Numbered from the stretch's first letter, positions 25,193 to 34,641 are shown. The stretch is 64,000 nt of DNA from Desulfofustis sp. PB-SRB1 (GCA_016722945.1 JAEQMT010000023.1:62001-126000), one strand, 5' to 3'. Numbers and translations are program-made. Notes: generated from the sequence alone by a model not told the origin.

Positions 25193-26821
25193 TCATTGAG
25201 GTTGCACTGTTTTAACGGCGCGTTTCCAGACCACCCTCGCCAGCAGCACTGAAATCAGCGATACCCCCGTCATCCACAGCAGCACCAGCAGTGCATCGAC
25301 GAGGGGTAGCCCCTGATGGGCAAACGAGGCGCGAACCATCCGATAGGTGGGGTTGATCCCCGACAGGAGTACCACCAGCATATAAGAAATCGAGGTAAAG
25401 AAGTAAGCGGTGGCGCCGACTCCCATGGCAGAGGCCCTGTTCTGTGCATGATAGTCGGCAAAAATGGTCCCGAAAGACAGGGCCAGGCTGACGATAGTGA
25501 GGCAGATCAGCAGAGCGGCGAACACCGATATCCACCAGATCGGTCCGGAAACCTGCAGCAGGTAATTGGAGACGATGATCAGCACTAGGGTAAGGGCGCT
25601 GAAGGGGACGACGTAGAACAGATATTTGTAGAAGAGAAATCTATGTAGCGGCAGGGGTGAATTTCGAATCAGATAGAAGGCTCCGCCCTCGCTGCCGATT
25701 GCAGGATAGACGAAACGTGCGGCGAGGGCAGCGGTTAAAAACGTTGCCAGACCGATGTTGCCGAAGGCGATAAGGTTCACGAGATAGACCCCACCGAAAC
25801 TGCGCTCCAGAGGCAGCACCTTGAAGTTGTACAGATAGACGACAATCAAGGCGGCTATCATGAAGAATTGCGACCACTCCCGGGAATCTCGCAGAAAATT
25901 GATAGCTTCCTTGCGTGCCAGCCAATAAAAGGCGCCGTGCTGAGCACGTGGCGCCGAAAATCTTCTGTTACCGCCAAAAGACTCCTGAGCCCTGGAAAAG
26001 CCGTTGAAGAAAAAGGCATTCATAATCAATTCGCCCACCAGCGCCACCGCCACCGGCGTGACCAGAACAAGGCAGAACAGCAGCACGTCGATAGTGCGGT
26101 CAAGCAGGTATCCGGTAAGCAGGGTGGCGGCCCAGGCAGCCGGCAGCCATGGCCCGGTGGTGGTGGAGACGGCACTGAGATAGTCGATGAATTGCCCGAA
26201 CTGTTCGGGGTTGACCAGCTCTTCCGGGCGCAGCAACCGAAACATCAGGTAGAGAAATATGGAAAAGCAGAGCGATAGGTACAAAACGATGTCTTTTGTT
26301 CGCTTGGCCGGAAACATATGCACCAGCAGGATGACGATACAAATGGCAATCGAGGTGGCGGTGAATGCGGTAGCGACAACACAGCTGAGCAGAAGCGGCC
26401 AGTACCATATCCCGCTCTGAAATATCATCCCGAACGCACCAAAGATCGGTAGAGAGAAGACGATCACCACCCAGGAGGTGTTGATGGAGGTGGTAATCAG
26501 CCGCATAGTATAGATTTCCGAGCTGCTGATCGGGGCGGCAATAATACACTCATTGTCATGGGAGAGATAAAAGGTTGAAATACCCGTTACCATTGTAGAA
26601 AAAATGAGCATGGCGAAGATCGTTATCCAGGCCATCTGGAAAAGCTTTATACTCAAAATGATGCCCAGTTCATCCTGGGCATGGAAATAGCTCAGCACCC
26701 GCCAGGTGCCGACATAAAGAACCGCTCCCACCATCAGCCCAATGAGGCCGAGAATAATAAGGTGCCGGTTTATTTTCCGCCGGTTGATCCGAAGGTAGGG
26801 GTAAAACAGGCGACGGTTCAT
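25193..26821 (-). CDS. ABC transporter permease (putative ABC exporter)
   Basis: 542 residues with about a dozen hydrophobic spans and no soluble domain of note. It lies three bases after the ATPase gene on the same strand, so the pair forms one exporter operon. The substrate is unknown. Its 3' end abuts the convergent FabL-like gene. Confidence 0.8.
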   Translation of the reverse strand: MNRRLFYPYLRINRRKINRHLIILGLIGLMVGAVLYVGTWRVLSYFHAQDELGIILSIKLFQMAWITIFAMLIFSTMVTGISTFYLSHDNECIIAAPISSSEIYTMRLITTSINTSWVVIVFSLPIFGAFGMIFQSGIWYWPLLLSCVVATAFTATSIAICIVILLVHMFPAKRTKDIVLYLSLCFSIFLYLMFRLLRPEELVNPEQFGQFIDYLSAVSTTTGPWLPAAWAATLLTGYLLDRTIDVLLFCLVLVTPVAVALVGELIMNAFFFNGFSRAQESFGGNRRFSAPRAQHGAFYWLARKEAINFLRDSREWSQFFMIAALIVVYLYNFKVLPLERSFGGVYLVNLIAFGNIGLATFLTAALAARFVYPAIGSEGGAFYLIRNSPLPLHRFLFYKYLFYVVPFSALTLVLIIVSNYLLQVSGPIWWISVFAALLICLTIVSLALSFGTIFADYHAQNRASAMGVGATAYFFTSISYMLVVLLSGINPTYRMVRASFAHQGLPLVDALLVLLWMTGVSLISVLLARVVWKRAVKTVQPQ

Positions 26822-26824
26822 GGA

Positions 26825-27610
26825 TCAGTCCCGCCCGTTTGATTGAAGCGCGGTGATCACCGAAAGCATTTCGCCGGCGCCGGTCAGGTGCAGAAATATA
26901 TCCTCAAGATGGGCGTCCTGGTGCCGGGCGGATTGCTTCAACTCCGCTATCGAACCCAAGGCAATAACGGCGCCGTCTACGATAATAGCGACCCGGTCAC
27001 AGAGCTGCTCGGCTATTTCCATGGAGTGGGTGGAGAGAAATATGGTGGTGCCCTGGGCCGCCTTTTGTCTGAATAGTTCCTTCACCACCCGGGCGCTTTT
27101 CGGATCAAGTCCCACCATCGGCTCATCGACGACAATCAGGGGCTGGCCAAGCATGAAAATAGAGCTCATGATTAATTTCTGGCGCATGCCGTGGGAATAG
27201 CTTTCGATAAGATTATCGCGCCACCGGGTGATATCGAACATGTCAAGATAGTTTTCGGCGGCACTCAGGTACCGGTTGCTGTCGTGCCGTGGGTAGAGGC
27301 TGCTGATAAAGTGCAGGTATTCGGCGCCGGTGAGTTTTTCATACAGGTAGGGCCGATCCGGAATGTAGCCGGTGAGCGCTCGGCACCGCGCACCTTCATT
27401 GGCCATGTCATGGTCTTCGATAACAATCGACCCCTCATCTGCCTTGAGCAGGCCGGCGATCATTTTTATGGTGGTGGTCTTGCCCGCCCCATTGGGGCCT
27501 AAAAACCCGAAAATCTCCCCTTCAGAGATCTCCAGGTTGATGCCGTTGACGGCAGTGAACCGGTCATAACGTTTGGTCAGACCGGTAAGACAAAGGCTGG
27601 CTGGTCTCAT
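26825..27610 (-). CDS. ABC transporter ATP-binding protein
   Basis: 261 residues with all nucleotide-binding motifs: Walker A GPNGAGKTTT, signature SYSHGMRQK (a variant of LSGGQ), Walker B PLIVVDEPMVGLD and the switch His in LSTHSMEIAEQ. It is of the CcmA/NatA type that powers exporters together with the adjoining permease. It is the first gene of the two-gene unit. Confidence 0.9.
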   Translation of the reverse strand: MRPASLCLTGLTKRYDRFTAVNGINLEISEGEIFGFLGPNGAGKTTTIKMIAGLLKADEGSIVIEDHDMANEGARCRALTGYIPDRPYLYEKLTGAEYLHFISSLYPRHDSNRYLSAAENYLDMFDITRWRDNLIESYSHGMRQKLIMSSIFMLGQPLIVVDEPMVGLDPKSARVVKELFRQKAAQGTTIFLSTHSMEIAEQLCDRVAIIVDGAVIALGSIAELKQSARHQDAHLEDIFLHLTGAGEMLSVITALQSNGRD

Positions 27611-27955
27611 GACAGCTCAGGTGAGATGCTCGCTAAAATGTTTCATAAAAATTCGAACCCTTGAAAAATCCTCTAAATTTGAGGTATCCAAGAAGGACGA
27701 AACATCTGCTTCACGGGACGTGACGTTACCATATTGCAAATCCGTTTCACAACCAGAGAGCGTTATCATATCCAACTGCTCTCACCGTGCCTGGCCGGAG
27801 GGCGGATTGTCTTTCGCGACGACCGCGGTTTGGCGGACTGCTTTTTCAAGGTCGATGGAGTATGGGGGCAGCAGGTGATTTCACTCTGTAGTCCCGATTT
27901 CTGCCGCAAGATCCGTTACTCGGACGAGGCTCGGACGAGGTAACATGTTCGAAGA
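27611..27955. other. 345-base gap with a possible 69-residue ORF
   Basis: A rightward frame at 27734-27943 encodes a 69-residue peptide (MQIRFTTRERYHIQLLSPC...) with three Cys and a plausible beta-rich pattern. No ribosome site or family could be recognised. It may be a remnant or a small real gene; otherwise the gap holds only the upstream region of the ABC operon. Confidence 0.3.
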
Positions 27956-28318
27956 TCAAAATGCTTTCTTCGGCCATGTTTTGATGCGCTGCATTATCGT
28001 TCTGATAAATCGGCACTCGCAGCGTTCGGGGCGGTCGCTGAGGTTGTCCTTATAGAAGCAGTGTTCAGGACAGGGATGCGCGCCGGTAAGATGCTTTTCT
28101 GGTTCCTCTCCGTTGTAGAGATCGGAAAATTCCCGCACCATGATGGCAAGCGTCGTTTGACACGGGTCAGTTGCATGGTTGATATAGAAGAAGCCGTGAT
28201 CGGGATCGATAGAGCTGCCCTGGTAACCGATGACCGCTGTTTCCGGATCGCTCAGAAAATCGTCACGACTGCGCCAGATCTTTCCGCAGGACGTGCAGGT
28301 CTTAAATGCTCGGTCCAT
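27956..28318 (-). CDS. small Cys-rich hypothetical protein
   Basis: 120 residues. The N-terminus has a CTSCGKIW knuckle and the C-terminal half has CPEHC and CEC, so a zinc-binding fold is likely. The middle (GYQGSSIDPDHGFFYINH) has the look of a globular domain. No family name is recognised. It stands alone between the ABC operon and the histidine kinase. Confidence 0.55.
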   Translation of the reverse strand: MDRAFKTCTSCGKIWRSRDDFLSDPETAVIGYQGSSIDPDHGFFYINHATDPCQTTLAIMVREFSDLYNGEEPEKHLTGAHPCPEHCFYKDNLSDRPERCECRFIRTIMQRIKTWPKKAF

Positions 28319-28667
28319 CAGTCAACCATTTAGTTGTTCTTCATTGGAGAGATGTTCGAACCGCTGTACGATAACGAGGGTCTGGCCGCCACCAGGCGTC
28401 GCCTTTGTCTCTTAAGTAGTGCTTTCCTCGCCGATCGGCAATCTATATCAAAAACATAGCGTACATCGGGGATACCCGGCCCGGCCGGCCCGAAGATAGC
28501 CTGCTCCCTTTATCCGGATGGACGGGAATTACTGTGGACGCTCACCGGCCGCCGTGGTATACCGTGGACGACGCCGAACCAACCCATCCGGCGACTGCTA
28601 GCCGCCTTGACCGGGCCGGCGGCGAGCGGCAGTTCTTCACTTCCCTTTCCGGCCCGAGTTTGCGAAA
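28319..28667. other. 349-base gap without a gene
   Basis: GC-rich spacer upstream of the histidine kinase. It contains a GGCCCGGCCGGCCCG palindromic tract but no convincing ORF or recognised promoter. Confidence 0.5.
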
Positions 28668-30107
28668 ATGAGTTTTTTGCGCCTCAACATCCGCCAGAAA
28701 ATCATTTTAGGCCTGATTATCATGTGCCTGGCCAACGGTGGTATTGCACTTATCTCCTACAACGCTCTCGTGACAATGCGGGAGAAGATCGGCGTGGTTG
28801 AATTTGCCGATGACTTGAGCAACACGATCCTTGAAATCAGGCGCTCGGAAAAAAACTACCTCCTTTTCAATTCGGAAGAAAACCTCGCCGATAATCGCAG
28901 CTATATCGATGCTGCTCTGAAGATGCTCGAACAGGCGCCGACATCGATCACCGACAATTCGGTAATCGGTATGCTCAACCAGATCAACATTTCATTGCGC
29001 AGCTACCGGGAACGCATCGAAGAGCTCGCAGCCCTCGGATACAACGGCAATGATGCCGATGAGGTCGTCACGCAGATCCGAACTATCGGCAAGTCGCTCA
29101 TCGAAGAGTCGAAACTGCTCGCCACTCTCGAACGACAGCAGATTATCTCAATAACAGACCAGCTGCGCAAGAATATTTTTTCCTCGGCGGTCTTTCTGAT
29201 TCTCCTCGCTGTCGGCCTGTTTCTGTTCGTGACCTTCAAAATTTTGTTGCCGCTCAATATGATAGAGCAGACCACTGCCCATATTGCCGAGGGTAATTTC
29301 GAACCGTTGCCGGTCTGGAACACGCGCGACGAGATACAAAGCCTGATGGAGGCCTTCAACCGCATGGTCAAGGAACTGGAAAGCCGCCAGGACCAGCTCG
29401 TCCAGGCCCAGAAGCTCTCCTCCATTGGCACTCTCGCGTCCGGGATCGCTCACCAGCTCAACAACCCGCTCAATAACATCTCCACCTCCTGCCAGATCGT
29501 CCTTGAGGAAAACGAGCAGATATTACCGTTCAGCAAGAAAATGCTGACCAATATCGAACAGGAGACGATCAGGGCGCGAGACATAGTCCGCGGCCTGCTC
29601 GAATTCTCGCGAAACCAGGAGTTTTTCCTGCAGCCGGTGCAGCTCCGGGAAGTGATCGACCGGGCTCTGAAACTCGTCTCCAGCCAGATCCCGGCGGGCA
29701 TCGAACTGGACGTCGACGTGCCGCTGGACATCACCCTCGATCTCGATATCCATCGCATGTCCGAGACCTTGATCAACCTGCTTATCAACGCCATCCAGGC
29801 GATGGACGGACAGGGCTCGATCAGGATCTATATCGGCCCACCGTCCTCCCCGACCTGTGTCTGTCTGATCGTTGAAGACACCGGCCCCGGCATCCCCGAG
29901 GAGAACCTCAGCCGCATCTTCGACCCCTTCTACACGACCAAGGGGGTCAGTGTCGGTACCGGCCTCGGCCTCTACATCGTTTACGGTATCGTCAAGAAGC
30001 ACCACGGCGACATCCGCGCCGAAAGCACGCCCGGAGAAGGCACCAGGTTCATCATCTCGCTGCCGCTCAGCGCCACCCACGTCTGCAAGAAGCAGCAGCG
30101 TTCGTGA
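28668..30107 (+). CDS. membrane sensor histidine kinase with HAMP domain
   Basis: 479 residues. Two membrane spans (about 13-33 and 170-190) enclose an all-helical periplasmic sensor domain; a HAMP segment (about 190-240), HisKA with His262 in GIAHQLNNPLNNI, and HATPase_c (VEDTGPGIP, GTGLGLYI) follow. HQLNNP is the NtrB-like variant of the H-box. It overlaps the sigma54-type regulator gene, which makes the pair an obvious two-component system. The signal is unknown. Confidence 0.88.
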   Translation: MSFLRLNIRQKIILGLIIMCLANGGIALISYNALVTMREKIGVVEFADDLSNTILEIRRSEKNYLLFNSEENLADNRSYIDAALKMLEQAPTSITDNSVIGMLNQINISLRSYRERIEELAALGYNGNDADEVVTQIRTIGKSLIEESKLLATLERQQIISITDQLRKNIFSSAVFLILLAVGLFLFVTFKILLPLNMIEQTTAHIAEGNFEPLPVWNTRDEIQSLMEAFNRMVKELESRQDQLVQAQKLSSIGTLASGIAHQLNNPLNNISTSCQIVLEENEQILPFSKKMLTNIEQETIRARDIVRGLLEFSRNQEFFLQPVQLREVIDRALKLVSSQIPAGIELDVDVPLDITLDLDIHRMSETLINLLINAIQAMDGQGSIRIYIGPPSSPTCVCLIVEDTGPGIPEENLSRIFDPFYTTKGVSVGTGLGLYIVYGIVKKHHGDIRAESTPGEGTRFIISLPLSATHVCKKQQRS

Positions 30108-30109
30108 CC

Positions 30110-31474
30110 ATGGAGCCATCCCGGCAAAGCCACATATTGATCGTCGAAGACGAGGAAATCGCCCGAGAAAACCTCGCTCACGTGATCAGCGGCCTGGGGC
30201 ACCAGGTGACCGCCGCCGAGGATGGCAGCGCTGCCTACCGGCTGCTGCAGGAATGCGAATTTGATCTTGTTCTCACCGACCTGAGTATGCCTGGCATGGA
30301 CGGACTTGAATTGCTCAGGGCGATCAAACTCGAACGCCCCGATGTGGAAGTGCTCGTGATCACCGGCCACGCCACCATCGACTCGGCCGTGGAGGCGATG
30401 CACCAGGGTGCCTATCACTATATCGCCAAACCGTACAAGCTCGAAGAGCTCCGACTACTGGTCGGTAAAGCCCTGGAAAAGCGGCTGTTGCGCCTCGAGG
30501 TCAATTCCCTACGCCGCCGGATTGAGGCTGGCAAGGCGCCCCAGATCATCGGCCAGAGCACCGCGATGATCGCCCTGCGCCACGCAATCGAGCAGGTCGC
30601 CCCGGTCGACTGCAACGTCCTCATTCTCGGCGAGACGGGTACCGGCAAGGAACTTGTGGCCCGCTCCATCCACGCCCTGAGTCCGCGTCACGGCAAGCGG
30701 TTTTTGGCCGTGAACTGTGCGGCATTCTCCGAGGAATTGCTCACCAATGAACTTTTCGGTCATGAATCCGGCGCCTTCACCGGGGCGGGCAATACCAAGA
30801 AGGGGCTCATGGAAAGCGCCGATCGGGGGACCTTCTTTCTCGATGAAATCGGCGACATGCCGCTCAACATGCAGGCCAAGATCCTGCGCGTTATAGAACA
30901 CAAGACCTTGCTTCGGGTGGGCGGGACCGAGGAGGTGCCGGTGGATATCCGACTGCTTGCCGCCACCAACCGGAACCTCAAGGCGGAGGTCGAAGAGGGC
31001 GCCTTCCGCCAGGATCTGTTCTACCGGCTCAACGTAATCGTCCTTCATGTTCCCTCGTTGAACGAGCGTCGTGAGGACATTCCGCTGCTCTGCAATTTCT
31101 TCCTTCAGCGCTTTGCCGCTCTCCTTGCCAAGCCAGTCCAGGGATTTTCCAAGGAGGCAATGACGGCTCTTTCGATCTATGCTTTCCCGGGCAACGTGAG
31201 AGAGCTCGAAAACATCGTCGAGCGAGCGGTGATCATGTGCAACGGGAAAATTATCCAGCCGGGTCATTTGCCCGATGAATTACGTGCCGCTGTGCCATTG
31301 CTCGTGCGTCCTCATGAACAGGCCGAACGACTCGTCACCCTGCAGGAACACGAGAAACGGTATATCGCCCGCGTTCTGAGGGAAACCGATGACAATCGGA
31401 CGAAGGCGGCGGATATCCTCGGCATCGACCGTGCCTCCCTGTGGCGCAAAATGAAGCGCTACCACATCGATTAA
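30110..31474 (+). CDS. sigma54-dependent response regulator (NtrC family)
   Basis: 454 residues from the ATG at 30110. Receiver domain with Asp57 (VLTDLSMPGMDG) and Lys in IAKPYKLEE; AAA+ domain with Walker A GETGTGKE, sigma54 contact loop GAFTGA, Walker B FFLDEIGD; C-terminal Fis-type helix-turn-helix (TKAADILGIDRASLWRKMKRY). It activates RpoN promoters on phosphorylation, most likely by the kinase just upstream. Its tail overlaps the end of the converging Lon-like gene by four bases. Candidate targets are the palindromes at 33570 and 33661. Confidence 0.92.
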   Translation: MEPSRQSHILIVEDEEIARENLAHVISGLGHQVTAAEDGSAAYRLLQECEFDLVLTDLSMPGMDGLELLRAIKLERPDVEVLVITGHATIDSAVEAMHQGAYHYIAKPYKLEELRLLVGKALEKRLLRLEVNSLRRRIEAGKAPQIIGQSTAMIALRHAIEQVAPVDCNVLILGETGTGKELVARSIHALSPRHGKRFLAVNCAAFSEELLTNELFGHESGAFTGAGNTKKGLMESADRGTFFLDEIGDMPLNMQAKILRVIEHKTLLRVGGTEEVPVDIRLLAATNRNLKAEVEEGAFRQDLFYRLNVIVLHVPSLNERREDIPLLCNFFLQRFAALLAKPVQGFSKEAMTALSIYAFPGNVRELENIVERAVIMCNGKIIQPGHLPDELRAAVPLLVRPHEQAERLVTLQEHEKRYIARVLRETDDNRTKAADILGIDRASLWRKMKRYHID

Positions 31475-33486
31475 TAAGGCGGTTCGAGAACCAGCTCAAG
31501 CGTCGGTTCGACGCTTTCGAAAAAACGTAGTTCCACCGCTTCCCGGACGTCAGTACCCAGCGAAGCCAGCGCTGGTTCGTTTTGTTTTGGGAAGATCGCC
31601 AGTCGCACTCCCGCCTCCTGGGCGGCGAGGATTTTCTCGCGCATGCCGCTGATCGGCAGGACTCGGCCACTCAGTGACAACTCGCCGCTCATGGCCACGT
31701 CCCGACGGGCCGGCCGGCCGGTGAGCAGAGAGATCAGGGCAAGGGCGATGGTCAGCCCGGCCGAGGGACCGTCTTTCTGAATGGAGCCGGCCGGAATGTG
31801 CACGTGGATGTCGGTCTGTTCGAAGAGCGCATCGTCCACCCCGAACACAGTGGCCCGGCTGCGCACGTAACTCAGGGCGGTCTGGGCCGACTCCTTGAGC
31901 ACGTCGCCTAGCGAACCTGTCAGGATGAGCTGGCCGGTGCCGCGCATTTTCGCCGTCTCGATAAACATGATCTGGCCGCCGCCTTCGGTCCAGGCAAGAC
32001 CGGTGGTCACGCCGACAAGGTTGTCCGCCTGGGCGGCCTCGCGCACGTAACGCGACGGCCCGAGCAGGGTTCGGATATCCGTTTCGTCGATGGGCAGGGG
32101 CGGGGTACGTTCACCTTTGAGTACTAGTCGGTTGACCTTGCGGCACAGGGCTCCGAGTTCACGCTCGAGTCCCCGCAGCCCGGCCCCGCGCGTGTAATCC
32201 CGGATGAGCCGAGTCATGGCCGCCTCGGTGATGGTGATTTCGTTTTCGCTCTGGCCATGCTGGCGCAGCTGCTTCGGGAACAGATGGGAAAGACCGATCC
32301 ACCGTTTCTCGGCTAACGAGTAACTCGGGAAAGGAATCATTTCCATGCGGTCGAGTAACGGCCGCGGCAAGCTTTCGGGAATGTTGGCGGTGGTAATGAA
32401 AAGCACGTCCGAGAGATCGAATGGGATATCGAGGTAATAGTCGAGAAAGCCGCGGTTCTGCTCAGGATCGAGTACTTCAAGGAGTACCGAGGCGGGGTCG
32501 CCGCGAAAATCCTGGCCGATCTTGTCAATTTCGTCGAGCATGAAAACCGGGTTGTTGACCCCGACCCGGCGTATCTCGTTGATGATTCGGCCGGGCATCG
32601 AGCCCACGTAGGTGCGCCGGTGACCGCGCAATTCGGCTTCATCCCGCAGGCCGGCCATGGACAGGCGGATGAACTTTCTGTTCATTGCTTCTGCGACACC
32701 GCGGCCAATCGAGGTTTTGCCGGTGCCCGGCGGACCGGTGAAGCAGAGGATCGGACCAGTCATGCGCACCTGATGATGGCGCTCTTTGACCTCCGCCACC
32801 GTCCGTCGCAACGTGTCGAGATTGAGCGGTTTGGGCAGATAGTTCGTTGCCCCTCCCTTGAAAGCGTCAACGGCGGTATCGACGGTGGCGTAACCGGTGA
32901 CGAGAATGATCTCAACCTCCGGATAGGCGTGTTTTACCTCGCCGAGCAGCTGCATACCGTCGAGCTTGTCCATCTTCAGATCGGTGATAATCAGCTGCAC
33001 CTCGTTTTCGGCCAGGAGGGCGAGCGCCTCCTGGCCGTTTGTGGCGGCAATCACCCGGTTGTTCTGTTTGCTCAAAGCGTGGACGATATTTTCCCGGGCG
33101 ATCTCCTCGTCGTCCACCACCAGGATCGTGAAGGATTTCGAGGTGAAGATGATCGTTGAGGCGAGGTATTCGAGAATCCGTTCCTTGACCTGGTTCAAGC
33201 CGTGATGTTCCCGGTCGAGCAGTGCCTCAGCGTGATGGATGTCGAGAGTGTTGGGTGAGCGTTTCAGCCAGGGCAGATCGATGATGAGTTCAAGATAGTT
33301 CATTCCAATGGTGAACTCGGCAAGCGACGGATCGGTTTTTGCGAGCCGCTCAAGTTCCTTGTCCGCCACCCGCCTCGCCGCCTCCGGCAGCTCAATTTCG
33401 GCAAGTGTCTGCCGTATGGAGTGCAATTCCGCGGGACCGGAATCGATCCGCTGGTCCTGTTCCGGTGTCTTTTTAAACAACGCCAT
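31471..33486 (-). CDS. Lon-type ATP-dependent protease with internal receiver domain
   Basis: 671 residues from the ATG at 33486 (GAAGAGG ribosome site; an upstream in-frame ATG at 33531 is less likely). A short N-terminal helical part ends in Lon-like LDREHHGLNQVKERILEYLA (about 90-109). A complete receiver domain (about 118-235) is then inserted: Asp125-Asp126, phosphoacceptor Asp169 (IITDLKMDKLDG), Thr197, Lys219. The Lon AAA+ module resumes with GPILCF and Walker A GPPGTGKT (251-258), and the S16 protease domain has the Ser575/Lys618 dyad (KDGPSAG, GMREKI), spaced 43 residues as in E. coli Lon. The usual LON substrate-binding domain is missing. It suggests proteolysis gated by phosphorylation. 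Confidence 0.9.
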   Translation of the reverse strand: MALFKKTPEQDQRIDSGPAELHSIRQTLAEIELPEAARRVADKELERLAKTDPSLAEFTIGMNYLELIIDLPWLKRSPNTLDIHHAEALLDREHHGLNQVKERILEYLASTIIFTSKSFTILVVDDEEIARENIVHALSKQNNRVIAATNGQEALALLAENEVQLIITDLKMDKLDGMQLLGEVKHAYPEVEIILVTGYATVDTAVDAFKGGATNYLPKPLNLDTLRRTVAEVKERHHQVRMTGPILCFTGPPGTGKTSIGRGVAEAMNRKFIRLSMAGLRDEAELRGHRRTYVGSMPGRIINEIRRVGVNNPVFMLDEIDKIGQDFRGDPASVLLEVLDPEQNRGFLDYYLDIPFDLSDVLFITTANIPESLPRPLLDRMEMIPFPSYSLAEKRWIGLSHLFPKQLRQHGQSENEITITEAAMTRLIRDYTRGAGLRGLERELGALCRKVNRLVLKGERTPPLPIDETDIRTLLGPSRYVREAAQADNLVGVTTGLAWTEGGGQIMFIETAKMRGTGQLILTGSLGDVLKESAQTALSYVRSRATVFGVDDALFEQTDIHVHIPAGSIQKDGPSAGLTIALALISLLTGRPARRDVAMSGELSLSGRVLPISGMREKILAAQEAGVRLAIFPKQNEPALASLGTDVREAVELRFFESVEPTLELVLEPPY

Positions 33487-33569
33487 TATTCTACCTCTTC
33501 GCCGATTCAGATCAGGGGTGTAGCTTAACACTGCAACACCGAGAAGGCGACCGTTTAATTTTCAAACGC

Positions 33570-33586
33570 TGTTGCATACTGCAACA
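33570..33586. promoter_or_regulatory. palindromic operator candidate 1
   Basis: TGTTGCATACTGCAACA: perfect seven-base arms around a three-base spacer. It lies 84 bases before the Lon-like start, within range of an enhancer or operator. Confidence 0.6.
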
Positions 33587-33660
33587 CCCGGCCGTCCCTC
33601 CGCAACATCATTTTTAACTTGTTGATATGGTTGCCAAATAATTTGTTTTCTGAACAACGC

Positions 33661-33675
33661 GTTGCATATTGCAAC
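33661..33675. promoter_or_regulatory. palindromic operator candidate 2
   Basis: GTTGCATATTGCAAC: six-base arms around a three-base spacer, the same sequence as site 1 with one spacer change. Centre-to-centre distance to site 1 is 90 bases. Confidence 0.6.
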
Positions 33676-33820
33676 ATCACAATTGCGCGAGACGCCGCTC
33701 TCCATCTCAAGAAAAATCATTTAAATTCAATTAATTAAAACTTTTTTGACGACAGGTACAGAACGTGAAAAAGATTCAGAAAAAGCACTTGTCTAACCCA
33801 AATCTAATTTTACACATCTC

Positions 33821-34321
33821 ATGCTCAGAACGATCAACAAGAAATTTACCGATCTGGCTTCAGCCGTTGCCTTCGCGGAGTGTGGTGAGTGGCACACCGC
33901 CCAGTGGTTTCTCGGTGATTTCGAGGCCGCAAACAAGAGCAGCAACCGAAAGTTCATCGTTTTGTGCGAGGATATCGACATCGACCAAGCCTTCATGAGT
34001 TATGCCGCAAACCTCTCGACGCGGCTCTGCTACGATATCATCGTTCTCCACGCTCAGCGCCGCAACCGTTCGAATAGCAAGAAATCCAGCTCATTTAACA
34101 AACTGCGCGCCTTTTTCAGACGGCAGTATCGAGGCTTCGCCGAAACGATCCAGACGGCGGGAGTTAACGTTCACTATTTTGTTGCAGCCGAAAAGGCGCA
34201 CGAGTCACTCAAACGGCTGTACCACAGGATCAATCACGTCGAATTCGCCATTGTTCAGGGTTCAACCAGCCTCGAGCAATGCACCGATCTCGGCCTACCG
34301 CTCTTTGTCTATCAGACATGA
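33821..34321 (+). CDS. USP-like hypothetical protein
   Basis: 166 residues. The N-terminal 30 residues (KKFTDLASAVAFAECGEWHTA) are homologous to the small protein encoded next. The remainder (about 40-166) has the alternating strand-helix pattern of universal stress proteins (KFIVLCEDIDIDQAFMSYAANLSTRL, DIIVLHAQ, VEFAIVQGS), but the ATP-binding glycine motif is not visible. It is first of a rightward operon with the 62-residue protein, the membrane protein and TauE/SafE. The role is unknown. Confidence 0.6.
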   Translation: MLRTINKKFTDLASAVAFAECGEWHTAQWFLGDFEAANKSSNRKFIVLCEDIDIDQAFMSYAANLSTRLCYDIIVLHAQRRNRSNSKKSSSFNKLRAFFRRQYRGFAETIQTAGVNVHYFVAAEKAHESLKRLYHRINHVEFAIVQGSTSLEQCTDLGLPLFVYQT

Positions 34322-34344
34322 GCCGTACCTCAGGAGGAACCACC

Positions 34345-34533
34345 ATGGGTAGAATCAGTCGGAAAATCGAAGCGATCTTTGCAGCAGTTGCCTTCGCCGA
34401 ACAGGGTGAATGGGACGAGGCAATCCGTATTGCCGATGGCTCCCTGCGCCATGAAAGAATCATGGAGCAGGCAGGTATCGACCGAACCCCTGCGTCTCAG
34501 GCCCATTATCGGCGACCGCGACCACGCCTGTAA
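34345..34533 (+). CDS. small protein sharing the AVAFAExGEW motif
   Basis: 62 residues from an ATG preceded by AGGAGG (34332-34337), an excellent ribosome site. The sequence RKIEAIFAAVAFAEQGEWDEA matches the N-terminus of the USP-like protein upstream; the rest is basic. It has no known function. Position in a stress/transport operon suggests a small accessory or regulatory protein. Confidence 0.65.
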   Translation: MGRISRKIEAIFAAVAFAEQGEWDEAIRIADGSLRHERIMEQAGIDRTPASQAHYRRPRPRL

Positions 34534-34641
34534 CGGTGATCTTCCGGAGGCCGGGCCGTGCCGGCCGGTCTCCGTCCATCCCGATGGTAACAGCCGGTCC
34601 CGGTATTTTATTTGGTTCACTACGAAAAAGGAGTTCACATC

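Larger units (their letters stand above)
33487..33820. other. 334-base divergent intergenic region with palindromic sites
   Basis: Separates the leftward Lon-like gene from the rightward USP-like operon. It is A/T-rich with two near-identical palindromes and further TGCAACA half-sites at 33532 and GCAACA near 33602. No RpoN -24/-12 box could be assigned with confidence. Confidence 0.6.

Noticed and set aside
30509-31267. Leftward 252-codon frame opposite the sigma54 regulator
   Set aside because: Antisense to a certain gene, with no domain signal.
33590-33780. RpoN -24/-12 promoter for the USP-like operon
   Set aside because: No GG-N10-GC pair with acceptable context could be found on either strand.
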